Assembly (NCBI GenBank): GCA_035771175.1
Contig: CM069590.1
Location: 53,406,024 to 53,470,023, forward strand
Source: Paratinospora sagittata
Lineage: Eukaryota; Streptophyta; Magnoliopsida; Ranunculales; Menispermaceae
Length of the DNA stretch: 64,000 bases
Reading direction: 5' to 3'
The notes under the pieces were generated by a model. It was not told where the DNA came from. It saw only the letters and a program-made list of their open reading frames with translations, and did not search any database. Of the stretch, positions 12,912 to 22,881 are shown in pieces. Position 1 is the stretch's first letter; each line of letters begins with the position of its first letter. Made by a program: the position numbers and the translations under genes.

Positions 12912-15900
12912 TTCTTGAAAAAAAAAAAAAATTGAAGAATTTAGGGTTTATCACTTGCGTTGATTCGATTCCTCGTGTTGCAGAGATGAAACTAAGCACA
13001 AAATGAAATTTAAGCTGCCGAGTTCAAACCCTAAAATTTTCTGGCGGGAAATCGCTGTTCCCGCTACAGCTCCTTTGGCCTTTTCGCCGTTCGAATTGGG
13101 TCGGTTTTGGACTAACACTTCGGTAATTATATCTATTTTTTATATTATACCGGGTTTTATCAAAATTTGAAAACTAACCCTTTGACGGAAAATTAACCCT
13201 TTGCAGTTAATTTTTATCATAAACCTTTTACAATTGTTTATTGTTTTCAAAATTGAACATAAAATTAGTGTAATGATTTTTAGGATTTTTATTTCCCTTT
13301 ACCTTTTGTATTTTTTTTGTATTTTTAGGTGTAATTTTATTTTATTTTTCAATTAGGACTTTTTATATACACACACTCTTATTAGTTTCCTGAAATAAAA
13401 TTATAATAATATCAGTTATATTAAGGCACATATGTGATTGTATTTTTCACCAAAATCCACCATAGTCCAAACTGCCGTTGAATGCCATTTTTTTTTTTTT
13501 AATTTAAACAAATAAGCAACAGTTGAATTTATATTTGTTATCCTAATTTTACACAATATTTAAACAAAACTTTTGCATATTAACATCAAATTTTATAAAA
13601 AAAAAATGTTGCACATCAAAAAATGCTTTCAATCATAATTTTTTTCTGGCATTCGAATCATAACAAAAAATAATTATAAAATGCTTAGAACAAAAATAAT
13701 ATTTTGTAGACAAACATCAATAAAACATGTCATGGACTCTATTTATATTAGAATTACAAGATAAATATACAACTAGCTTGGCAACACTAAGATTTGCTGG
13801 TTCATTTGGAAGGTGTTTCTTCATCTTCTTTTTTCTTTTTTCTTTTTTCTTTTTTTCTTTTTTGCCTAACTCTCTAGAATAAATTATATCTGCAAAATGT
13901 GGCGGTAAATTCCCTAGCCTAACTTTCTAAATATACCAAATGGCGGGCATTATATTAATTCAAAATGAAATATAACCAATACTTTTATCAGAAGATCTCA
14001 ACAACTAAGTTTTCTTTTCTAGGGAACAATTAATATAAAATTTAGTGACCCATCATACAAATTCAGAACCAAATTATGCCATATGAATTTCACTAAATAT
14101 GAATATCACATAATTAGTTGCTGAGGAAATGATAAAGCCAAAAAATATAATGGAGTTGAATTTTCTAGGGGAAATCAAATGCATAAGAGAATTATGGTGA
14201 ACCAACATGTCATCAAGTCATAAACAGACAAAAGGTTGGGTGAAGGGCACAAATTGTCTAACTGCTTGAAACTGGTAAGTTGGCCAAACAATAAACAATA
14301 GTTGTACCTGTAACCATCAAGAGCAAGGATCTCAGAGCGCAGGAAGAGGTGCTGTCCCAGTCCACGTACCCCTACAAGATCCTATTGCTTATTTTCCTTA
14401 TTGAATAAGGTTTTTTTTCCTTATGAACTTAAGATATTAATTAAGTACACCAAAAAAACACATATTACATGGCATCCAAATTGAAGATCTACATCAATAA
14501 GACCAAATTTTCTAAAAATAACTCTCAAACAAATATAAAAGCAGAAAACTTAAAAGCAAAGAAGTTTTCCTTTCTTTTTTTTCTTCCATAATCTAAACTA
14601 CAAGTGTAGCCTTCTCATATGGATCAAAAAACAGAATCAAGGCATAGCTAAAATCAGCAAAAACAAAGAAAGAAAGAAAAGAAAATTAAGAAAAGAAAAG
14701 AGGGATTGGGTGCAAGAGAGAGAACAGGAGAAAACAGCTTGCTTGTTCATCTGTTTTTGGAACCCAACCCTACCTCTCACCATTTCAAACCTCTTTTACA
14801 CACAGAAGGAAAGAAAGAGAAAAGGAAGAAATCACAACAGGCCATTACATAATTGATGGTTAGTATTTATGCTCAATAAGATAAAATTGGTAATTGTAGT
14901 ATATTCTAAGCAACCTCTATTGATGCAATTAAAGGATATGAAATTTGATTTATGCTTAACAAAGATCAGATTGTTCGTTAGGAACATGAAAGCATCATGG
15001 ATGCTATTCTGTTAAAGATTGTTGAAAGATTGGCTGGTAAGAACTTAAGTATCAAAATTTCAACAACCAATTACAACTCAGAACTTTAACAGGCCCAAGG
15101 TAGCCGTGCCAGGATGATATATATTGAAGGAAAATTTCAGTCGGTAGACTCTTAAAAACCAGTACTAAAATCAAAGGTAGTGAAGTCTTGCTATCACCCA
15201 AGCCTTCACAAATTCATTTTCAAAGGATCAAGTACTAAAGCCTTTCTCTTTTTGCTTTTTTCATTTTTTGGATACGAAACAGGCTGAATATGTATTAAAC
15301 ATAAATATTAAGGAGCACAAAAGCAAAGAATAGAGTCATCCAGAACCTCTGAGACCATAACAAAGGGAATCAGAACAAGATGAACAAGTTCCTAACCAAA
15401 TCTGACAGCGATAAAACCTAAACCAAAATAAAAAAAAGCCTTAGGATATCATACCAAACCAAGTCAAAGGCATCCATAATATTTTATCTTTGATGTTCTT
15501 GGCACTATTTCACTAGATGACGCAATAACTTTCTTTAAAACCAGATAGTACCAAAATTATAGAACCATGACCACCAGTGGTTCAATTATTGGTTTCAAAT
15601 GCTACTGCCCATAATCAATCTAGAGATGGTGTCTGCTCAGAAACCACCCAGAAATATATCCTCTGGACCTATCCCATGGACCTATCCCACAACTTGAATG
15701 CAAACCTTTAACACCATCAACCACCCACCCATACCATACTTTTCTGTTTGCAAGTCTTCAAATCAAAGGTAAACTGTTAAATGAGATCACATACCAGCAT
15801 TTGTAGATTTTGTAGATATACTTGGTGCCAATCTAGGTGACTTTGGCCAGAGTATATAAAAATAAAAATCTCTTTCATTTAGGTTTTTTTTCCCTAAACT

Positions 15901-16421
15901 ATCAGTACAATACATTTAACAATGACCAAAATGAAACATGGAGAATGTGAGCTGTTAACAAAAACAAACTCAAATATAATTAAAATTCAGTTCACCAGGC
16001 ACTGTCCAAGTCAAACAAAGCCATCAAAGGAGGATATGGAAAGAACACCAAATCCAAGAAGACGAAATGGAAAAATATCATTTGAAGAACATTATCCGGA
16101 CATAACACTAATAATCTCCTTCATTTTTTTTTCTCTCTCTTTTAAAATATGTACAAAATGACATGTGACAAATGGAGAATATGATCTGAAAAAATTATAG
16201 TTTTATAGGAAGCAAGTGATCTAAACACAGCAATTTTCCATCAAAGAAAAATTAGATCTAGAGATTGGTTCAAAAAATTGTATTATAAATAAACTGAGCC
16301 TTTAAGTTATAGTGTCAACAAGACATGATCCACCCAAACCATTAGACACAATTACAACCAAGATTTTGGAGATGGCTAATTGTCAAGGTTGGATAAATGA
16401 CATCAACCTCATCTTCTATAT
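12912..16421. other. Spacer between PSF2 and the PPR gene
   Basis: The part next to 12912 (to about 13100) is the PSF2 leader/promoter, GC-richer than the rest. The remainder is AT-rich, with a pyrimidine-rich TTTTTC repeat tract at about 13825-13865 and purine-rich tracts around 14660-14830. No convincing exon, tRNA or transposon was found. The last few hundred bases before 16421 probably include the 3' UTR of the PPR gene. Confidence 0.45.
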
Positions 16422-18542
16422 TTACCAATAATCTCTGCAAGAACATAACCCATCCTTAAAATGGTGAAACCGTTTTGCATCTCGTATAATAAGTTCTCTA
16501 CCAACTAGTTTTGATATGATCTTTAGAGCATTATGGCAATCACCACAAACACGAAGATTCTTGATTATCCGAATTGGGGAACGGGCAGGGCTGCTTATGA
16601 GCCCGTAAGAAACAGCTAGTCTCTCACTGTGGGCAAGAAGGGCTTCTTCCTTGCCTTCTTGGTCTATATCATGTAGCACAAATCTAGTCTCAGGCACATA
16701 ACCAACCTCTCTCATTTGTGCACCCATCCCCCTCAAGAGAGCATAGATCTTATCCTTCTCAGGGTGGGAGGTATCCCCTGCTCTATACTCATGGACCCTG
16801 CTCCTAACCTCTAGAAGATTCTGAGCAGACAATTTTTTCTTTTCTTTCTCTTTTGCTATATCGGAGGGCTTCACTGGCACAAGGCCTGCTTTTGACTGGT
16901 CTGTCAAGCGAGATGGATCTAAATGCTCAACAATTTGGGCACAGCGGTCCCCAAGTTCTGTATTCCCGTGAACTCTGCAAAGATTCATCATGGTTTCCCA
17001 AACTTCTACGCTCGGTTCAAATGACATCTTTTCAATGAATTCCATGGCTTCATCCAAATAACCTGTACTTCCCAGCATATCCACAACACTCACATAATGC
17101 TCCCTAGACGGGATAATGCCATAAACCTTGCTCATTGATTCAAGGTGCAGCATTCCTTCGTCAATGTCGTATAGGATACTGCAAGCAGAGAAAACCCCAA
17201 AAAACATTTGACCATCAGGTCTCAATCCTGCTTCCTTGAACCGAGTGAATAAATCAATAGCATCTTCACCAAGCCCATTTTTTGCAAGACCTGTTATCAT
17301 GGTATCCCAAGTTGTCAAATTACGTTCTGGCATTTTTTCAAAAACTTCATATGCATCAGACAATGACCCACATTTAGCATACATATCTAAGATTTTGTTA
17401 TAAACACTGACTTTAACATCGACCAATGATCTAATAAGGTGATCATGGACAGCTTTAGCTTCTTGTAAAGACGAAGCCTCTCCACATGCATTCATCAACT
17501 GAAAATATCTCTGCAAGTCCAGCTTGATCCCTTGCTTATCTAGCAACCCCAAGACTTCCACAGCTTCCTTCACTTTCCCCTCCTTGCAGAGAGAATCCAG
17601 CTCTTCCAAAGTACCTTTATACTGGCTACTTTCAGTGGTTTCAACAGATTCGCTGGCCAACGTCACATTACTAGATCCTTGAAAATCACCCACCCCTCTC
17701 TGATGAGACCAAGTGGGGTTCTGCTGAAACCCCCCACCGCTACTTTCTTGATGATACCCGCTGTCATTCCGCTGAAATTGGTACGCATTCGGATTCTTCT
17801 GAAATTCACTAACATTTCCTCCATAATAACCATTCTGCGTTCTCTGAAATTCCATAGATTTCTGTCCACTAACCGAACCCAGTCCCTGTTGCACTACTCT
17901 CGGATCTTCTCTATAAACCCCATAAGAAGTCTGGCATTGAACATTTTCCGGATAATACCCACTTGGGTTTTGCTGCGAAACTTTGGCATTTTCAAATCCA
18001 ACAGGATTCCCTTGCACCGATTTCGGGTATTCTTGATGAACCGCGTTAAAGTTCTGATTTTGCCTGACATGATTCCGCTGTAATAAGTCTCCAACATTTC
18101 CTCTGTAATTCTCGATTGGATTCTCCTGAAAATAACCAGAATTTCCGCCTCCGCCAACGACGCTAGAAGCAGCATCTTGATTATGCAGAGTCTCGCTCGT
18201 TCTTCCTCCGAAAAAACCTAGCTTTCTAGGGTTTTCTCCATAATTAACAGTAGGGTTTTGCTGAAATTCTGTAGGGTTTGGATTCCCCGCAGTGTAAAAC
18301 CTATCCGAGGGGTTATGTTGATAATCAAAGGAACGATCTTTTTCATGAGATTCGGATTGAAAAACAGTTGTTTGAGCAGCGGTGCTGAATCTGATGTTCT
18401 TGATATGGGGTGGATTGTAAATGGAATGTAAGAACAAGTTGTGCAGAGAGTACAAGCGAGAAAGCGAAGAGCGTACCTTTGGAGATACTGCGACAGACCT
18501 GGCTGCGAGAAACAGAGATTTCTTTGTGAACATGATACTCAT
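16422..18542 (-). CDS. DYW-class pentatricopeptide repeat protein (At2g15690/DYW2-like)
   Basis: Intron-less 706-codon frame. Residues 1-50 are basic/Ser-rich and look like an organellar targeting peptide (FTKKSLFLAARSVAVSP). Residues about 75-300 are Gln/Asn/Gly/Tyr-rich with repeated F-Q/E-x-NP units. About 311-540 are PLS-type PPR repeats (VYNKILDMYAKCGSLSDA, TTWDTMITGLAKNGLGEDA). An E/E+ region follows, then the C-terminal DYW cytidine-deaminase-like domain with HSE (638-640), CGDCH (666-670) and terminal CSCRDYW. DYW proteins take part in C-to-U editing of organellar RNA. In Arabidopsis DYW2 supplies the deaminase in trans to E+ PPR proteins; applying that here is inference from the few PPR repeats and long low-complexity N-terminus. 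The frame is open upstream to an ATG at 18644, but that adds a six-Trp run encoded by a CCA microsatellite, so I prefer the ATG at 18542. Confidence 0.88.
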   Translation of the reverse strand: MSIMFTKKSLFLAARSVAVSPKVRSSLSRLYSLHNLFLHSIYNPPHIKNIRFSTAAQTTVFQSESHEKDRSFDYQHNPSDRFYTAGNPNPTEFQQNPTVNYGENPRKLGFFGGRTSETLHNQDAASSVVGGGGNSGYFQENPIENYRGNVGDLLQRNHVRQNQNFNAVHQEYPKSVQGNPVGFENAKVSQQNPSGYYPENVQCQTSYGVYREDPRVVQQGLGSVSGQKSMEFQRTQNGYYGGNVSEFQKNPNAYQFQRNDSGYHQESSGGGFQQNPTWSHQRGVGDFQGSSNVTLASESVETTESSQYKGTLEELDSLCKEGKVKEAVEVLGLLDKQGIKLDLQRYFQLMNACGEASSLQEAKAVHDHLIRSLVDVKVSVYNKILDMYAKCGSLSDAYEVFEKMPERNLTTWDTMITGLAKNGLGEDAIDLFTRFKEAGLRPDGQMFFGVFSACSILYDIDEGMLHLESMSKVYGIIPSREHYVSVVDMLGSTGYLDEAMEFIEKMSFEPSVEVWETMMNLCRVHGNTELGDRCAQIVEHLDPSRLTDQSKAGLVPVKPSDIAKEKEKKKLSAQNLLEVRSRVHEYRAGDTSHPEKDKIYALLRGMGAQMREVGYVPETRFVLHDIDQEGKEEALLAHSERLAVSYGLISSPARSPIRIIKNLRVCGDCHNALKIISKLVGRELIIRDAKRFHHFKDGLCSCRDYW

Positions 18543-18567
18543 AGCACGCAGCCACCACCACCACCAC
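18543..18567. repeat. CCA/CAC microsatellite at the PPR gene 5' end
   Basis: A short run of CCA units lies immediately upstream of the preferred PPR start codon. On the coding strand it reads as consecutive Trp codons. It is probably in the 5' UTR. Confidence 0.7.
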
Positions 18568-18644
18568 CAAAATCTCGCGCTCTCTCGATTTCGAGTTGCA
18601 AAGCTAAAACCCCTAAAACCTCCCAAAAATGCAGGCGTCAACAC

Positions 18645-20700
18645 TTATTCTTTTCAACCTACCTGTGGTTTCAAATGACAAAAACGCCCCTGAGTTTTTA
18701 AACAGATTCGGCTCTGGTTTTATTGGCCGATAGCGGCAGCGTTTGGGCCAAACGGAGCTTTCTCGTAACGCAAACGGAAAAAGGAGAAGCATGGAAACAA
18801 CGTTTTTTCAAATCGTCCAAAACTTATGTTACGCATCAAAATGCAATCGTTACTTAGACTTTTCAAATACGTTAACTTTGTATTTTTTCTAATTTCACGC
18901 TACAACAAAATATTTATTACGCTCCCAAAACAGGGCTATTATGTGTTCACCGACACAAGATCAAAAATATTAGGCTGCCTTTAACATTATTTTTAAATTC
19001 AATTTTTTATATTTAAAAACAAAAAATAAAAAAAGTTATGAACAACTGTTTAGTTGGTTTTTATTGAAAAAAAAAAGTTAAGAAAAATAATTATTTTCAG
19101 AAAACATAAAAAAATTATTTTTTAATTTTTTTATTAATTTATAATTAATGAAATCTACATAAATTTATTTGTATTTAATTTATGTAAAATCTTAAAATAA
19201 TTAAACAAGTTTTTCTTATTTTTTAAATTTAAAAAGTATTTTTTGAATATGATATCAAATATATTTTTAAAAATTATAAATCTATTAAAAATAAAATCAT
19301 CTTTTTATTTTTTTTAAATTATATATCAAACGCAATCTTAGTAATCCACAACACTTATTAGATTGTATTAGTTATGAACAAAGATCAGTGTGTTTATGAT
19401 AAATAATTTAGTTGACATGTATGATTTTGATACTGTAGATGAAAGTACAATTTTTACAATTTTTTTTTTTTTTTTGTAGAAAATTCTTACAATGATCTTG
19501 AAATGATAGGGAAATGAGAATTGAGCCGTTTTCCTAAATCAAGACCGTACTGATTTGTTAAAAGATCCGACTAATCAAACAAATTCTGTTTGATTTCATT
19601 TTGTATATATTAATATATAAGAAGCGAATGATTGTCTTGTATAAGAAGCCAATCATTATCTAGAAACACAAGCAAGCGAATGAGCCCAAAAATGGATTTT
19701 TGACATTATTAGGCTTAATTTTTATTTTTTTAATATTTACAAATAAGCAAGACAAAATATTATGTTAAAAATTAGTCAAGTTTTGAACACTTTCGTTACC
19801 ACCTTAAGCATTGAGTTAGCTATTTCTATTTTTAAGTGAATAGAGGTGTTATTCACTGTTTAATTTTAAAAAATAAAAATAAAAATAAAAATAAAAATAT
19901 AAAATAAAGTTAAAAAAATAAAGTGAATGACTATTTAAAAAATAAAAATAAATGGTCATAAAAATAAAAACAAAAACACAAAATTCAAAACAAAGTGGAC
20001 GGCGCCTCTTCCTTCACTTTGTGAAAGAAAAAAAAAATAAAAAAATCAAACGAGGGTAAAAATTCTTGTGCGATATCTAAAATAAAGTAAATGGGATGCT
20101 AAAAAGAAAGAGCACGTCGGAGAGAGAGAGGACGCTAAAGAGACTAAGAGTTTCTTTTCTTTTCTTTTTAACTGGTGTTGTAAATTTTTTTACACTTTAA
20201 CGAAATCACATAAGGTTAATATTTTTATGCAATTTCATTGGTTTAATTTTTTTCTTTTCAGTTGATAGCGCCTCTTCAAAAGGAGACATCCACTTTGTTC
20301 TAAATTTTCTTTTCTTTTTTTCTTCTTTTTTAAATTCATCAAAACTAGTTTTGGACATAATATATTTTCTTGCATATTTATGGATATAAAAAAGAAGGTC
20401 TGATAATTTCAAAAATCAGAAATATGTTAGGTATATATCAAATTTATTATTTTTATTTTTATTTTTGTTCAAAAAACAAGAATAAAGATGGGTTGACTTC
20501 ATACCCTGGTAGGTAGGGGACATTATACGTGAGTACACTACTCACATCTAAAGAATACTCTCACCGTACCTATTTTTTGGTTGAAGCTTAAAGTACCTTC
20601 ATGAATGAGACTTGTAGAGTTGTCTACCTCATCAAAGGTCTCTAGTGTAACTTAAACCCCAACTTTATTTATGGCGTTGCAGTCATCTTACTAGTTGAGC
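18645..20700. other. Upstream spacer of the PPR gene
   Basis: Very AT-rich non-coding DNA with poly-A/T tracts and a low-complexity AAAAAT region at about 19870-19975. The proximal 18645-18800 is GC-richer and is the likely promoter/leader of the minus-strand PPR gene. A possible MITE occupies 18968-19345 (separate entry). Confidence 0.4.
18968..19345. repeat. Possible MITE, AT-rich, weak terminal inverted repeats
   Basis: The segment begins AGGCTGCCTTTAACATTATT. Its other end read in reverse gives AAGATTGCGTTTGATATATA. These imperfect inverted ends enclose a long A/T-rich body, as in many hAT- or Mutator-type MITEs. No clean target duplication is visible, so confidence is low. Confidence 0.3.
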
Positions 20701-20716
20701 CCATTGTAGAAGCATA

Positions 20717-20790
20717 TCTATAATATCTATAATATATACTTAATAACTCACTCCAAAGGAGACTCCTCAGCGCGCCACCTCATCATTCTT
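20717..20790 (+). repeat. Helitron-like 5' end, copy 1
   Basis: TCTATAATA-rich start followed by TAATAACTCACTCCAAAGGA and CTCCTCAGCGCGCCACCTCA. The same sequence recurs at 30079 and 40281. Confidence 0.5.
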
Positions 20791-20961
20791 AGAAGATATT
20801 TATAGAGCGTATAAATTTTCTGTCCATGCAATCCAGTTTCTAGGCAACACAAAGGTCAATGCTTCTACAACATCTCATACCTAATAATGCTAAGATGTGA
20901 ATTGCATAAGATATTGACATGTGAAAATTCAACAGATAAGTTCAAGAACAAGATAACCAAC

Positions 20962-21123
20962 CTGACTACCTTTAGCTCCACTTGCAGTCATTAGAAAAAA
21001 GCAGTTGCTTCGAAAAGGCTTTAATAATCCTACAGGGGAAGAATTTGATGGGAATAGCTTATCATTAACCTCATTGGTTAATTTAGCATTTCTACTTGAC
21101 ATCATTTTGTCCAAACGTGTTGT
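20962..21123 (-). pseudogene. Fragment of the RNA polymerase I largest subunit (NRPA1)
   Basis: On the minus strand one frame reads RLDKMMSSRNAKLTNEVND then GLLKPFRSNCFFLMTASGAK. This matches the conserved segment of plant NRPA1 around LMT-SGAKGS, just ahead of the bridge-helix region. Only about 54 codons are present, with no other part of the 1,600-residue protein nearby. The frame runs into a possible GTTGGT splice donor after GSQ, which suggests capture of genomic DNA rather than of a spliced mRNA. It is non-functional by itself. It lies beside a Helitron-like 5' end, consistent with transposon capture. Confidence 0.75.
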
Positions 21124-22130
21124 TGCCCATGTGATCTTGCAGCCTTTCTTGACTACTGTTACATAAAGATTTTTCCTGATTTTGTCTTAGTTGTGAGAGA
21201 TGCCCATGGATGGTTATCCGTCCTGATCTTTTGCCTAATTTTGTCCAAGTCTGAGAGATGCCCATGTGATCTTGGAGCCTCTCTTGACTATTGCTCATGA
21301 AGTACTATTACATGAAGACATGATTTCTCAACAGTTTGGTTTATATAAATGTTCACATGATAAATAGTTAGTTTTTTGTTTTTTTATCATTTATAATATT
21401 TAATTCTTATTTAATATACATTTAGGAAAGTTGTATCAACTTTATTGAATTTGTCGTCTTGCAAACTTATTATTACAATTATATTTATAACAATAAATTA
21501 TTGAGCCTCTATCATTGAGATTATTGCAAACGTATATTCACATCAATAAGGTAGTGATATATTCTAATCGTAACGGAATGATCTTAAAAAAAAAGGAAGT
21601 GAACATAACAATTTTTAAAAAATTAGCCGCTGAAAAATAAATAATTAAAAAATGGTGACGTTGATAATTTAATCAAACTTTGCAAATTTATATCAAAGGT
21701 GACATGATAAATAAGAATCCCATCATAAAAACAAAAAGTTAAATTGAATCTGCCAAATCAAAAATGATATAAGTAAAAAAATACCAAAATAAATAATTTT
21801 TTTTCTCTAATTCAAATGTACATTTAAATTTTATGATATAGATTATTATATAAATAAGATTGAGTTGCCTAAAAAAAATAATCAAAAAAATTTGCATTTA
21901 GTATTTTAATTATCCTGTTCTAAAAACATTATACTTAAATAAAAAAAAGAATTACATGCTCTTCATCAAATTTGGGCTTCCTATGAAGTACCGTTACATG
22001 AAGATTTTTCCTGGTTTTGTCTTAGTTGTGAGAGATGCCCATGGATGGTTGTCCGTCCTGATCTTTTGCCTAATTTTGTCCAAGTTCCTATGAAGTACTG
22101 TTACATGAAGACATGCTTTCTCAACAGTTT
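21124..22130. repeat. Direct repeat pair of about 145 bp within the Helitron block
   Basis: A segment containing GAGAGATGCCCATGGATGGT, then GTCCGTCCTGATCTTTTGCC (or ATCCG), appears at about 21160-21260 and 21995-22085. It is followed in both by a GAAGACATG/CTCAACAGTTTGG segment. The right copy lacks one internal piece present in the left. No coding potential is visible; this looks like transposon-internal duplication. Confidence 0.6.
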
Positions 22131-22226
22131 GGTATATTTCACTAATAAGAAATCATGATTATTTGACTGAAACTATTTGCAATAATTATTGCATGTGTTA
22201 TCCTTTTCTTGAAACTCACTATAAAT

Positions 22227-22350
22227 TTTAGGATGTTCTTCCCATTTGTATGCCGGAAGATTTTCAACAAATAAAGACGCTACACAATTACTGTATAACG
22301 ACAAAAATTATCAGCACATATTACCCACGAAACTACTAAGGTATCATCCT
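22227..22350 (+). repeat. Duplicated segment D, copy 1 (partner at 26656)
   Basis: Shares about 120 bp, including GATGTTCTTCCCATTTGTAT and GAAACTACTAAGGTATCATC, with 26656-26780 at roughly 90% identity by eye. The two copies flank the solo LTR at 22882-25800 and other non-matching DNA. They may be exon-like: one frame reads DVLPICMPEDFQQIKTLHNY. I do not recognise the family. Confidence 0.65.
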
Positions 22351-22876
22351 GTCAGCTTAATAAATTTTATGTTTTCATTCATAGCTAACCTTTATGGATT
22401 GTTTTTTTTCTAACTATTCTTGCCAAGCATATGAAGGATAAGATTTATTGTTTATAAATTCTATGGGTTTCGAGAGTCATGCAAAAACTTTTGTTTGTTT
22501 CCATTGTTATTATACATCAATATATGATTCAAGAACATCTAACATACAAATTTATCATGTAGTAAATTTTGGGAGATAAGCGGGGTTTAGTACTTTGGGT
22601 GCAGTAGATAATGCTACCATGGGTGTAGCTGTTATTTCTAAATTAATGACCCTACTGTAACTTATTATGGTTTATTAATAAGTTGAAATTCTATCCTGAT
22701 TTCAATATTCGAGGATTTTCATATTGGACCACTACAAGTGGTCATTGGCATTTGTGGGAGTTCAGTCTAAAGAAATTAATAGCATGATAAATTTATTTGT
22801 AACATGGGTTTCAATGACACAGGTTACTGATCTCTAACTAAGAAGAAACAATATGGATAAAAAGAAATACAGGTTG

Positions 22877-22881
22877 TTCGG
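22877..22881. repeat. 5-bp target duplication TTCGG, left copy
   Basis: TTCGG directly precedes the LTR start at 22882 and recurs at 25801-25805 directly after its end. Confidence 0.85.

Noticed and set aside
17679..18083. 134-codon plus-strand frame opposite the PPR gene
   Set aside because: Shadow of the minus-strand low-complexity coding region.
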